In this document: positions 10,488-18,548 of the stretch, in pieces
Layout of the letters: each line of letters begins with the position of its first letter
Numbering within the stretch: position 1 is the first letter of the stretch
Source of the DNA: Ginsengibacter sp963792025
GTDB lineage: Bacteria; Bacteroidota; Bacteroidia; Chitinophagales; Chitinophagaceae
DNA: 64,000 bases
Direction: 5' to 3'
NCBI GenBank assembly: GCA_963792025.1
Contig: CAWBUS010000008.1
Span: 620,001 to 684,000, forward strand
Made by a program: the position numbers and the translations under genes
The notes under the pieces: model-generated
Database searches by the model: none
What the model saw: only the letters and a program-made list of their open reading frames with translations
Told to the model about the DNA's origin: nothing

Positions 10488-10983
10488 CTTAAAAGTTCTA
10501 TTCTAATAAAAGTATAACTGCAAAATACACTCAAATTTTTTATATGGTTGCAATGCTCTCAATTTTAATATAGAACAAAGAAACAGAAAGTAAGAGAGGC
10601 TGGTAACGCAGTCAAAAGACAATTTCATTTATTTTATTTTCGACATTCCAGTCTCAACAATTTTCTCAATTATTTACATGCACAGGATTTCCGTTCAACG
10701 TACCAACTTTCAATAAAAAAGCCCTCCGTCTTCGAAGGGCTAACCCTGTGTTGTGAAACTTTCTTGTAGTCAGAACACTTTTTGCTTGTGTTAATTTCTG
10801 TTGTGTAAATAGCGTTTCACGTTGACAGCGTTTTCATTTTATTATACTTCTTCAGGTATGCGTTTAGGTTAGTTACCACTTTATCCGGCTCCGGGCCCGC
10901 CCGGATGCATTTCAAAAAAATCAAACAAGTAAAAATAGTTGTTGAACCTGAATCTTAATGAGACTTGGGAAGAACAGTAAGTT
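10488..10983. other. Intergenic, contains one terminator
   Basis: About 500 bases upstream of the sialidase-like gene. Apart from the hairpin at 10720-10741 I see no gene. A minus-strand open frame at 10881-11126 overlaps the 93-aa gene in another frame and looks like a shadow. Confidence 0.5.
10720..10741 (-). terminator. Rho-independent terminator
   Basis: On the minus strand AGCCCT and AGGGCT flank a ten-base loop and are followed by a run of T (TTTTTT). It would stop transcripts coming from the 93-aa gene at 11265. Confidence 0.75.
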
Positions 10984-11265
10984 TTAAAATAATGCCCCAT
11001 TCCCACTCCGCCTGAAAATACAGTTTTGTTCAGGCATCGACCATGTTTTAAATTCGGATCGGGGCCGTTGCTGTAATAAAATAACCATTTTATTGATGTG
11101 CTCTTTAAGTTTATCAGGCTCTTCATTTGTAATCACATCTTCAATAACCTGCTTCAGTTCGGGTATCCTGCTTGACAATTGCATTGAAAATTTTTCGAAA
11201 ATATCTTTCACATCGCCGATTGCTAAATCTTTGTCTTTGGCAATCTGTTCAATCATACTATTCAT
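10984..11265 (-). CDS. Small hypothetical protein (93 aa)
   Basis: A short soluble protein with no signal peptide and no family I can name. The first 60 residues look like amphipathic helices (IAKDKDLAIGDVKDIFEKF, then HINKMVILLQQ). The C-terminus has FKTWSMPEQNCIF. A terminator follows at 10720-10741. A LytTR-like half site lies about 140 bases upstream, sharing an identical 14-mer with the site before the small membrane protein at 14679. That suggests regulation together with the signalling genes upstream. Confidence 0.6.
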   Translation of the reverse strand: MNSMIEQIAKDKDLAIGDVKDIFEKFSMQLSSRIPELKQVIEDVITNEEPDKLKEHINKMVILLQQRPRSEFKTWSMPEQNCIFRRSGNGALF

Positions 11266-11389
11266 TTCAATTCTTTTTTAGATTAATAGATTGTAGATTT
11301 TTTGCATGCTATCGTGAGTAGGAGGTTTGAATTATTTTTAGAATTAGATTTAAATATACCGCAGAAGGTTGCTGTTCGAAAATATAATA

Positions 11390-11419
11390 GGCGGGAAGGC
11401 AAAAACAGTCGGTGAAAAA
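11390..11419. promoter_or_regulatory. LytTR-like half site upstream of 93-aa gene
   Basis: CAGTCGGTGAAAAA at 11406-11419 is identical to bases 14835-14848. The partner half site expected 21 bases away is weak (TAGGCGGG at 11388-11395). It lies about 143 bases before the start codon at 11265. Confidence 0.4.
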
Positions 11420-11425
11420 GTAAAA

Positions 11426-11458
11426 AACTTCCCGGGAAGTTGTCGCAGGGAAGTTTTT
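11426..11458. terminator. Terminator hairpin after PepSY-like gene
   Basis: AACTTCCC (11426-11433) pairs with GGGAAGTT (11448-11455). T runs lie on both outer sides, so it can act in either direction. It sits just past the stop of the minus-strand gene at 11473. Confidence 0.7.
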
Positions 11459-11472
11459 ATGTTTAGTTGGCA

Positions 11473-12057
11473 TTATTTGAGTCGTAGAAAATAGGATACT
11501 TCACCTTCTTTATCCACCTGCAAAATAATGGCTTTGTTATCTTTTTTTACCTCAACAAAATAACTGTCCTTACCATTGAATGGCGTGTTATAAATTAACA
11601 TGTCACTTTCGTTAAATTCATTGTCGTCAAAGAAAAAAACATCCGGAATTGAATAGCCTTTATAATTTCTATTGATCCATTCCCGGGCCTTTTTTGGAAG
11701 ATCAGAAAATGTTTTTTCAGTAGTAGTGCCTACCAGTTGAGAGTGGTCGTCATAAAATCCAGATGTTACTTCACCACCTTTTGTAAAAGTAGCTTCATCA
11801 AAATTATTTACCCGCTCCCAGGCATCTACGGGTGTATTCCCAAAGTCTGCTTTGAATTGTGCTTTAGAACGATCACTCACTTCCGCACCTTCAATTTTTC
11901 GGAGTTCCCTTTTGTCATGATGGATACTGTTTTTAATTTCCGATTCATTAAACCTGTCTTTTTGAATATCATTTTTTACTAACATCTCGTTAGTTTGTGC
12001 GCAAGCTGCTGTTGTAATAAGAAATGCAGCAGCGCATAAGATCATTTGCTTTTTCAT
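11473..12057 (-). CDS. Secreted PepSY-like (DUF2874-type) protein
   Basis: 194 residues with a signal peptide (MKKQMILCAAAFLITTAACAQ). The C-terminal half, with FSDLPKKAREWINRNYKGYSI and a final beta strand (VDKEGEVSYFLRLK), matches the pattern of periplasmic PepSY-like / beta-lactamase-inhibitor-like proteins of Bacteroidota. No enzymatic role is expected. Family members are thought to bind or inhibit other periplasmic proteins, but the partner is unknown. Direct repeats of LytTR geometry lie about 90 bases upstream, and a terminator follows. Confidence 0.65.
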   Translation of the reverse strand: MKKQMILCAAAFLITTAACAQTNEMLVKNDIQKDRFNESEIKNSIHHDKRELRKIEGAEVSDRSKAQFKADFGNTPVDAWERVNNFDEATFTKGGEVTSGFYDDHSQLVGTTTEKTFSDLPKKAREWINRNYKGYSIPDVFFFDDNEFNESDMLIYNTPFNGKDSYFVEVKKDNKAIILQVDKEGEVSYFLRLK

Positions 12058-12146
12058 GTTTTAAATTTTTTGGTACTGATTATTAAACTTTAGTTTTCAT
12101 TTCTAAAATGTAAAATTATCCCCACATAATATTTACGTTCTTTAAA

Positions 12147-12176
12147 AGTCGTTAAGCGGGCAAAAGTTGTCGTTGA
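12147..12176. promoter_or_regulatory. Putative LytTR operator upstream of PepSY-like gene
   Basis: GTCGTTAA (12148-12155) and GTCGTTGA (12169-12176) are direct repeats with starts exactly 21 bases apart. This is the two-turn geometry of LytTR domain sites. It lies 90 bases before the start at 12057. Confidence 0.5.
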
Positions 12177-12229
12177 AGAAGATAATTTTAAAGTTAGCTG
12201 CCGCCAATGTGTTAAATACTTTTACAAAT

Positions 12230-14443
12230 TCACAACGGCGCTAAAACATGGAGGGTTTTATAAAACTGCTTTGCTTCCTCTAAAGCTTCATTACAAATAA
12301 ATTGCAATGGTGAATAGTTGACATAAAAAGTATTTTCGTCCAGGTCCTCATACTCGAGGAAGTCTAAGTAATTTTCCAATAGTTTGTTTAAGCCCATTAC
12401 TGAAACTGTGGTTTTCATATTATGAGCAGATTGACGGAGCCGATCAATTTCATAATTATGCCATGATTGCTCCAGCACATTTAACTCGTTTGGCATCGCC
12501 TCGATAAACTGTTCTGTAATTGTTTTCTCATAGTCAACGTTTCCACGGCTTATTTCCTTCATGTATTGAAGACTGATATACTTGTATGTTTTTTCAGAAG
12601 ACATTGTTGAGGATGTTGACCAGCCATTTGCCGAAGATTTTGTAGACGAATATTGTTTGATTAAACCAAGCAACTCATTTTCCCTGATCGGTTTTGAAAT
12701 ATAATCGTTCATTCCATAACTGATGCATTTTTCCCGTTCACCTGAAAATGCGTGTGCCGTCATTGCAATAATAGGAATATCCGATTTCAGCTTATTACGT
12801 ATTTCCGCTGTTGCAGTATAACCATCCATCACGGGCATTTGAACATCCATTAAAATGAGATCGTACTTATTTTCAGCAACTTTTTTCAAAGCTTCTTTTC
12901 CATTGGCGGCAATATCAAAAGACAGATTCCATATTTGGAATAAATGTTTCAACAGGCTTTGATTGATCTCATTATCTTCTGCAACGAGAATATTTACTTT
13001 ATCAAAAACGGGTGCGTTACTAACGACATTTGGTTTAGCAAATGCGTGAATCACCTGACTGGACGAAATCTTATACGGAATCATTATATTGAAAGTTGTG
13101 CCAATTCCCTTTTCACTTTCCACATATAGATTTCCGTTTTGAAGCAATACCAAATCATTTACTATTGAGAGCCCGAGCCCCGTGCCGCCATACGTCCGCG
13201 TTACCGAATCTTCTGCCTGTTGAAAGCGTCCAAAAATATACTGCAGTTTTTCTTTCTCAATTCCTATCCCGGTGTCGGAAACAATAATGCGTGTTTTAAC
13301 CACATTATCAATTTCGCCAGCATTGGAAATTTTGATATCGATACCACCTTTCTCTGTAAATTTTAATGAATTACCAACCAGGTTTACCAGGATTTGTGTA
13401 AGCCTGTTGCCATCTCCCTCTAATATTTCGGGCAAGGCTTCATCTACATTAATAAAAAGGTATAATTTTTTTTCAATCATTTTCGGCTTAAACATCAGCT
13501 CAATTTGTTCCAGCAATTTCCTTATGTTAAAGGGTGCCGATTCTATGCGCATCATCCCTGCTTCGATCTTCGATAAATCGAGAATGTCATTTACAATAGT
13601 CAATAAATTCTCTCCTGACTTTTGCATTGTTTGCACATATTCCTTCGATTCACTATCCAATTCCTTGCGCTCTAATAAATGAGTGAAGCCCAATATAGCG
13701 TTTACAGGTGTTCTTATCTCATGACTCATGTTAGCCAAAAAGTTTTCTTTTACCCTCACAGCTTCTCTCACTCTTTTATCGGTCGCGTGCAGTTGTGCAA
13801 TCAGATGATTTTGTTTCTGCATTACCGTTATAATAAACCAAAACAAAACTGCGCCGCTCAACAGCACGAGAACAATTAATGTGGTACTAAAACTCAAGGC
13901 CCGCTTACCACTGTTATTTATTGATGAAGTAACGCTTGCAAGTAATTTCTGCCGTGAATTTTCAATAATACGGGTTACCGCTCTAATTGAATCATTTAGC
14001 TCTTTGGCTCTAACGGAAGTAATTAATTTCTCCGCTGCGTCCTTACCTGACGAATACAAAGTATCCATGACAGCCTTTCCCAGTAACAATTTTTCATGAA
14101 CCAAAGGATCTAATACATCAATATATTTTATCGAAGTATCGTCATCTGATATTTTTTGAAGATTATCAATGTTACGCTGTACTTCTTTAATCTTAGATCT
14201 GTACACCTCAAGGTTAGAGGAATCTTTTGTATAAAGTGTTCCTGTTACTGCATTTTGAACCGAAGTTATGTTCTTTGATAATTCCTGCAGATCGGTTCTG
14301 ATTTTTAGTTCGCTGATTACCTTTTCATTTCCGTTAATAAGTGAGTTTACGTTTTTGGTGGAATTATATTGTATATAAATGAGTAGCAGGTTGCCAGCAA
14401 CAAAAGCGGCCAGTATATAATATATAATTCTTTTGCGAAGCAT
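12230..14443 (-). CDS. Hybrid sensor histidine kinase with REC and Hpt domains
   Basis: 737 residues. There are two membrane segments (about 7-27 and 184-205) around a helical CHASE3/4HB-like periplasmic sensor. HisKA has the phosphosite in FLANMSHEIRTPVNAILGF, and the ATPase has the N box (NLVGNSLKFTEKGG) and G box (TYGGTGLGLSIV). A receiver domain follows (VAEDNEINQ, DLILMDVQMPVMDGY). The C-terminal Hpt domain has the His in SAHNMKTTVSVMG. All phosphorelay residues are present. It is separated by 26 bases from the small membrane protein upstream. The likely output is a nearby regulator such as the LytTR protein at 14937 (inference). Confidence 0.9.
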   Translation of the reverse strand: MLRKRIIYYILAAFVAGNLLLIYIQYNSTKNVNSLINGNEKVISELKIRTDLQELSKNITSVQNAVTGTLYTKDSSNLEVYRSKIKEVQRNIDNLQKISDDDTSIKYIDVLDPLVHEKLLLGKAVMDTLYSSGKDAAEKLITSVRAKELNDSIRAVTRIIENSRQKLLASVTSSINNSGKRALSFSTTLIVLVLLSGAVLFWFIITVMQKQNHLIAQLHATDKRVREAVRVKENFLANMSHEIRTPVNAILGFTHLLERKELDSESKEYVQTMQKSGENLLTIVNDILDLSKIEAGMMRIESAPFNIRKLLEQIELMFKPKMIEKKLYLFINVDEALPEILEGDGNRLTQILVNLVGNSLKFTEKGGIDIKISNAGEIDNVVKTRIIVSDTGIGIEKEKLQYIFGRFQQAEDSVTRTYGGTGLGLSIVNDLVLLQNGNLYVESEKGIGTTFNIMIPYKISSSQVIHAFAKPNVVSNAPVFDKVNILVAEDNEINQSLLKHLFQIWNLSFDIAANGKEALKKVAENKYDLILMDVQMPVMDGYTATAEIRNKLKSDIPIIAMTAHAFSGEREKCISYGMNDYISKPIRENELLGLIKQYSSTKSSANGWSTSSTMSSEKTYKYISLQYMKEISRGNVDYEKTITEQFIEAMPNELNVLEQSWHNYEIDRLRQSAHNMKTTVSVMGLNKLLENYLDFLEYEDLDENTFYVNYSPLQFICNEALEEAKQFYKTLHVLAPL

Positions 14444-14469
14444 TGTGAGAACTACAGGGAATACATATT

Positions 14470-14679
14470 TTACAATTCCTCCGTGCTTTTCGAAGAAGGA
14501 ATCTTAATGTATTTGTTTAAAAAATGAATCAACATAAAAATACAAATTACAATGGCAATAACCATCAGTGCCAGTATGATGCCATCAATTTTACTGTCCA
14601 TTAATTTAAAGAAGGTATACGACAGCACAATCAACAATAAAGTGTCGGCAAAAAATAATATGGTGTATACAATTTTCAT
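14470..14679 (-). CDS. Small two-helix membrane protein (69 aa)
   Basis: Two clear hydrophobic helices (about residues 3-24 and 32-56) and a short polar tail (KIPSSKSTEEL). I recognise no family. It is 26 bases upstream of the hybrid kinase and probably shares its transcript. The repeats at 14816-14845 and the terminator at 14688-14716 lie just before it. A role in modulating the kinase in the membrane is possible but unproven. Confidence 0.55.
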   Translation of the reverse strand: MKIVYTILFFADTLLLIVLSYTFFKLMDSKIDGIILALMVIAIVICIFMLIHFLNKYIKIPSSKSTEEL

Positions 14680-14687
14680 TTTTTTTA

Positions 14688-14716
14688 AAAAAGTAACCCC
14701 GGTAGAAACCAGGGTT
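14688..14716 (-). terminator. Terminator after LytTR regulator
   Basis: In minus-strand RNA AACCCUGG pairs with CCGGGGUU (one G-U pair) around a six-base loop, followed by ACTTTTTT. It would end the transcript of the regulator at 14937 before the small membrane protein. Confidence 0.5.
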
Positions 14717-14815
14717 TAAACCAAAAACTACCTATGAAAGATTTTTTATTGAAAATTATTTTTTTTCTGTTTCATGATTCAAATTTAGAATGGTGCAGGT
14801 AGATTGAAAATTCAA

Positions 14816-14848
14816 TTCGGTGAACAGGCATTTTCAGTCGGTGAAAAA
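14816..14848. promoter_or_regulatory. Putative LytTR operator upstream of small membrane protein / hybrid kinase
   Basis: TTCGGTGAA (14816-14824) and GTCGGTGAA (14837-14845) are nine-base direct repeats separated by exactly 12 bases. Eight of nine positions agree. This 9-12-9 layout is the known LytTR site layout. It lies about 140-160 bases before the start at 14679. Confidence 0.55.
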
Positions 14849-14936
14849 TGCTACAGTAAATCATATGCGATTTCAGCTCCGATAATTAAAAGCGTAGGGA
14901 TAATAAATTCTGCTTACGATTATCATCCGGGTTCAC

Positions 14937-15638
14937 CTATATAACATTAATTCTTTTATTCAGCGCAAGGCGATAAGCATCAGCCACAGGCAGGGCTTTC
15001 CCACTAATCATGATTGCGCCTTCCTGTATGGTATCTATTTTGTTAACGGCAACAATGTAGGAGCGGTGTACTCTTAAAAATGTGGATGCGGGCAGCCGGG
15101 CTTCAACGGCTTTTAATGTGGAATGAATGGCATAAAATTTTTGCTGCGTATGCAATTTTACGTAATCGCCCATGGCTTCAGCAAATAGAATTTCATCAAT
15201 TTTGAGTCTTCGAATTATGTTAGTATCTCTTATGAAAATAAATTCTTCTTCGTTAATTTTATACTCTTCGGACTTGCTCGACAATATTTCTCTTGCTTTT
15301 TCAATGGCCTGGTTAAAGCGTGCAGGGGTAACAGGTTTTACTATATAATCCGCTACATTTAGCTCAAATGCTTCAACGGCATAATCTTTTTTTGAGGTGG
15401 TAAAAATGATGAGAGGACCATTCTGCCCAAGATTTTTAGTTAGCTGTATACCGTTCATTCCGGGCATTTCAATATCCAGCAAAACGAGGTCTACCGGATT
15501 TTGCTGAAGAAAATGAAAGGCCTCTGTTGCACTGGCGCATTCTTCTACAACCACCATATCCTGAACGAAGCCGGCCAATTGTTTCATAGTAGTCCTCGCA
15601 ATCTTATTATCGTCGACTATGAGGCAATTAATTACCAT
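14937..15638 (-). CDS. LytTR-family response regulator
   Basis: 233 residues, intact. The receiver has IVDDNKIA, VDLVLLDIEMPGMNG (Asp phosphosite) and IVKPVTPARF. The C-terminal LytTR domain runs from about residue 130 (FIFIRDTNIIRRL, EILFAEAMGDYVKLHT, FLRVHRSYIVAVNKID). It binds DNA as direct repeats. No LytS-type kinase adjoins it; the closest kinase is the hybrid kinase downstream. Candidate sites are at 14816-14845 and 12147-12176. Confidence 0.92.
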   Translation of the reverse strand: MVINCLIVDDNKIARTTMKQLAGFVQDMVVVEECASATEAFHFLQQNPVDLVLLDIEMPGMNGIQLTKNLGQNGPLIIFTTSKKDYAVEAFELNVADYIVKPVTPARFNQAIEKAREILSSKSEEYKINEEEFIFIRDTNIIRRLKIDEILFAEAMGDYVKLHTQQKFYAIHSTLKAVEARLPASTFLRVHRSYIVAVNKIDTIQEGAIMISGKALPVADAYRLALNKRINVI

Positions 15639-15859
15639 ATAAAAATGAAATTAATTTATAAAAGCTAACAAAATTTTGTTTTGTTCCTTGGTTATAAATT
15701 CGCTTTTGAAAATAATAAAAGTAAAGATATAGCAGAATAGAAATTGCTGAAAAGTATTATGACTATATTAATATTTGAAGAAACTAAACGAAGCAAACTG
15801 CAAAAACATTTGAAGAAAATCTTTGTTAATTATACCCACAGGTAATTTTTTATTTAATC

Positions 15860-16483
15860 TCAAAGGAGCTGATGCTCCACAGCAAATCGTATAAGCATGG
15901 CCGTATTTTTTACTTTCAGCTTCGCCAACAAATTTTTCCTGTGGCTGTCAACAGTAAAAGGGCTCAGGAATATTTTTTCTGCAATCTGCGGATTGGTATA
16001 TCCTTCTGCAATCAACGCCAGAATTTCTTTTTCGCGGGGCGTTAGTACCGGCAATGTTTCCTTCGACGACTTTTCATATTCTTCCAACACCTGTCCAACT
16101 TCGCCGTTAAAAAAAATATCACCATCACAAACTGCGTGTATGGCTTGCACCAATTCTTCTTTAGATGTGTTTTTTAAAATGTAGCCGGATGCGCCGTTCT
16201 CCATCATTTTTTTAATATACAATCCCTGGTTAAACGTACTCAGGCCCAATATAAAAACGCCTGGATATTTTTGTTTCATGATGCCGCATAATTCCACGCC
16301 GTCCATGCCAGGCATGCTGATGTCCATTAAAACTATGTCTGCAGTGTTGTTTACAAAAAACCCGAGGCACGATTGCGCATTCATGGCCTGACCCACCCAT
16401 TCAATATCATTTTCATTTTGGAGTAATGAATGAATTCCTTCAATAACCAAGGGATGATCGTCGACGATAAATAAGCGAATCAT
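15860..16483 (-). CDS. NarL/FixJ-type response regulator
   Basis: 207 residues. The receiver has IVDDHPLV, the Asp in ADIVLMDISMPGMDG and YILKNTSKEEL. The C-terminal LuxR-type helix-turn-helix has LTPREKEILALIAEGYTN and FTVDSHRKNLLAKL. Two bases separate it from the TPR kinase upstream (start 18489), so it is the natural partner of that kinase and probably of its paralogue at 18549. Confidence 0.93.
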   Translation of the reverse strand: MIRLFIVDDHPLVIEGIHSLLQNENDIEWVGQAMNAQSCLGFFVNNTADIVLMDISMPGMDGVELCGIMKQKYPGVFILGLSTFNQGLYIKKMMENGASGYILKNTSKEELVQAIHAVCDGDIFFNGEVGQVLEEYEKSSKETLPVLTPREKEILALIAEGYTNPQIAEKIFLSPFTVDSHRKNLLAKLKVKNTAMLIRFAVEHQLL

Positions 16484-16485
16484 AA

Positions 16486-18489
16486 TTACAAATTGAATTC
16501 AATATTTACTAAAGTTCCTTTTCCGGGTTCAGCATGAATGGCCAATTGTCCCTTTAAATAGTCTACGCGGCTGCGAATGTTTATTAAGCCGGCACCGTCT
16601 TTATTGCCGTGAGTATTTGGATCGAAGCCTTTGCCATTATCTTCAACGACCACGCTTAAACGATTTTGTTCTTTAATAAGCTGCACAAAAGCTTCGCTGG
16701 CTGACGCATGTTTTAATATATTATTCAACAATTCCTGCACAATTCGGTAAATGATGATCTCTATTGATTGTTCAAGTCTCTGTTCCATACCTAAAGACTG
16801 GTATTTGACATTAACCAGTTTTGTTGTATTGATACTATTGCAATATTCTTTCAATGCTTCATCGAGTCCAAACCGGGTAAGCATTTCTGGCATCATGTTA
16901 TGTGCTACCCTTCTCAATTCCCTGATGGAAGTATCGAGCATATCTAACGACCGTTCGAATACGGCCATGTTATCCGGGGTTATAATTAAATTATCTTTCA
17001 TATTGCTAAGTGAGTATTTTACACCAGATAGTAATCCGCCGAGCCCGTCATGCAAGTCTTTAGCCAAACGGCTTCGCTCTTCTTCCTGTCCCTTCAACAT
17101 AGCGTCTACGGCAACTAATTGCTTATCCTTTTCCAGTTCACGGATATGTTGTTGCTGCAGTTCGTCCTTCTGCTTCGATAATTCATGGCGATGTTGGAAG
17201 TTTCTATAACCTAAAAATCCAACAATAAACATAGCTGCCAATAAAGCCGTTAAAAAATAATTCAGTGTTGATCTTTGCTTAAGATATAATTCCTGGATTT
17301 TCTTTTGTCTCTGCAGTTCGTCTATTGCTTGCTGTTTCTCTTCGCTTTGGTATCGCTCCTCAAAAAAATCTATTCTCTTTAAACTGGTTTCATTTAACAA
17401 TGTATCTTTTAAGTCATCATATTTTTTTAAGAAAGTTATAGCGAGGTCTAGATGACCGGTTCTCTCATAAAATGCGCTTTGCAATTGATACCAATTTTTT
17501 TTAATCTCCCTGAATCCAAATTTTTTGTTGATTGATTCAGCAGTATCGAGATGTATGCGTGCCGAGTCAAAATATTTTTTTTCAACTTCAATATACGCAA
17601 TCCTGCCAAGTTCCGATGACACATCGTATGGAGAATTAATTTCTATTGCAAGCGATAAAGATTTTTTAAAATAAAATAATGCCGAATCATTGTTATTATT
17701 TTTTTCAAAATACCGACCTACATTGAGGTAACATAGAAGCGTATTATAATGGTCGCCGGTTTTTAGCGATAAATCAAGTGCATGACGTATTACGCTAAGT
17801 CCTGAATCAAGTTTGCCAAGGTCAAGAAGATTGGCGCCTAAATTTATGTAACTGATTGATTGCAATTTTGGGTCGCCATTTTTCTCAGCATAGCTTACGG
17901 CATCAATGCAATATTTGGTTGCCTTGGCCGGAAAGTTCATGTCTTCATAAGTCGTTGCAATATTGGTGACAGTCGGAATAAGGTTGCCGTTATTAATATC
18001 ATATTTCTCATAGATTTGTACAGATTCTATAAAAGACTGGATAGCGCCTTCATAGTCTCCATTTAAATAAGAAATTACACCAAGGTTATTCAGCAACGAC
18101 GCCTCATATCTTTTGAAACTTGTATCGTTAGTTTCCCTTATTAAATCGATGGCCTGTTTATAAAGAATGTATGCCTTTCCGGGATTATTTTTTGTGCGGA
18201 GAACTCCTTCGAGCTCCAGCATCTCCAACTTAGACAATCTATTATTTAATTTTCCGGAAAGACTTTTAGCAATGCGGTAATATTTCCACGTGGTAGCGGA
18301 ATCAATGTTTTCAAAATATTTTGCAACCCGTAATGCTTTTGCCAGCCGCATTGAATCGTTGGGGAGTTTTTGAATAGCAAGTTCAAAGGTGTCAGGCATA
18401 GAAGTTTGACTTCGCAACAATGAGGAAGTCGTAAATAAAATAATTACAAGCAGCGTTGTTTTTTTAAAAGACGAAATTAGCCAAAGCAT
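16486..18489 (-). CDS. TPR-containing NarX-type sensor histidine kinase
   Basis: 667 residues: signal or membrane segment, periplasmic TPR repeats (about residues 40-370), a coiled-coil linker (KKIQELYLKQ), one membrane helix (about 405-425) and a cytoplasmic HisKA_3 domain. The phosphosite His is in RLAKDLHDGLGG. The ATPase follows (YRIVQELLNNILKHA, VVVEDNGKGFD). It is encoded immediately before the NarL-type regulator and 59 bases after its paralogue. The TPR part probably senses a periplasmic protein or peptide (inference). Confidence 0.92.
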   Translation of the reverse strand: MLWLISSFKKTTLLVIILFTTSSLLRSQTSMPDTFELAIQKLPNDSMRLAKALRVAKYFENIDSATTWKYYRIAKSLSGKLNNRLSKLEMLELEGVLRTKNNPGKAYILYKQAIDLIRETNDTSFKRYEASLLNNLGVISYLNGDYEGAIQSFIESVQIYEKYDINNGNLIPTVTNIATTYEDMNFPAKATKYCIDAVSYAEKNGDPKLQSISYINLGANLLDLGKLDSGLSVIRHALDLSLKTGDHYNTLLCYLNVGRYFEKNNNNDSALFYFKKSLSLAIEINSPYDVSSELGRIAYIEVEKKYFDSARIHLDTAESINKKFGFREIKKNWYQLQSAFYERTGHLDLAITFLKKYDDLKDTLLNETSLKRIDFFEERYQSEEKQQAIDELQRQKKIQELYLKQRSTLNYFLTALLAAMFIVGFLGYRNFQHRHELSKQKDELQQQHIRELEKDKQLVAVDAMLKGQEEERSRLAKDLHDGLGGLLSGVKYSLSNMKDNLIITPDNMAVFERSLDMLDTSIRELRRVAHNMMPEMLTRFGLDEALKEYCNSINTTKLVNVKYQSLGMEQRLEQSIEIIIYRIVQELLNNILKHASASEAFVQLIKEQNRLSVVVEDNGKGFDPNTHGNKDGAGLINIRSRVDYLKGQLAIHAEPGKGTLVNIEFNL

Positions 18490-18548
18490 AAAAGTGTTAT
18501 TTCATTCCCATGTTATTTAAGCCGTGCTCAAAATAAAACGAATTATAG

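Noticed and set aside
10881..11126. 81-codon minus-strand open frame
   Set aside because: It overlaps the 93-aa gene in another frame; its sequence looks like a shadow, and the 93-aa frame has the better helical pattern.
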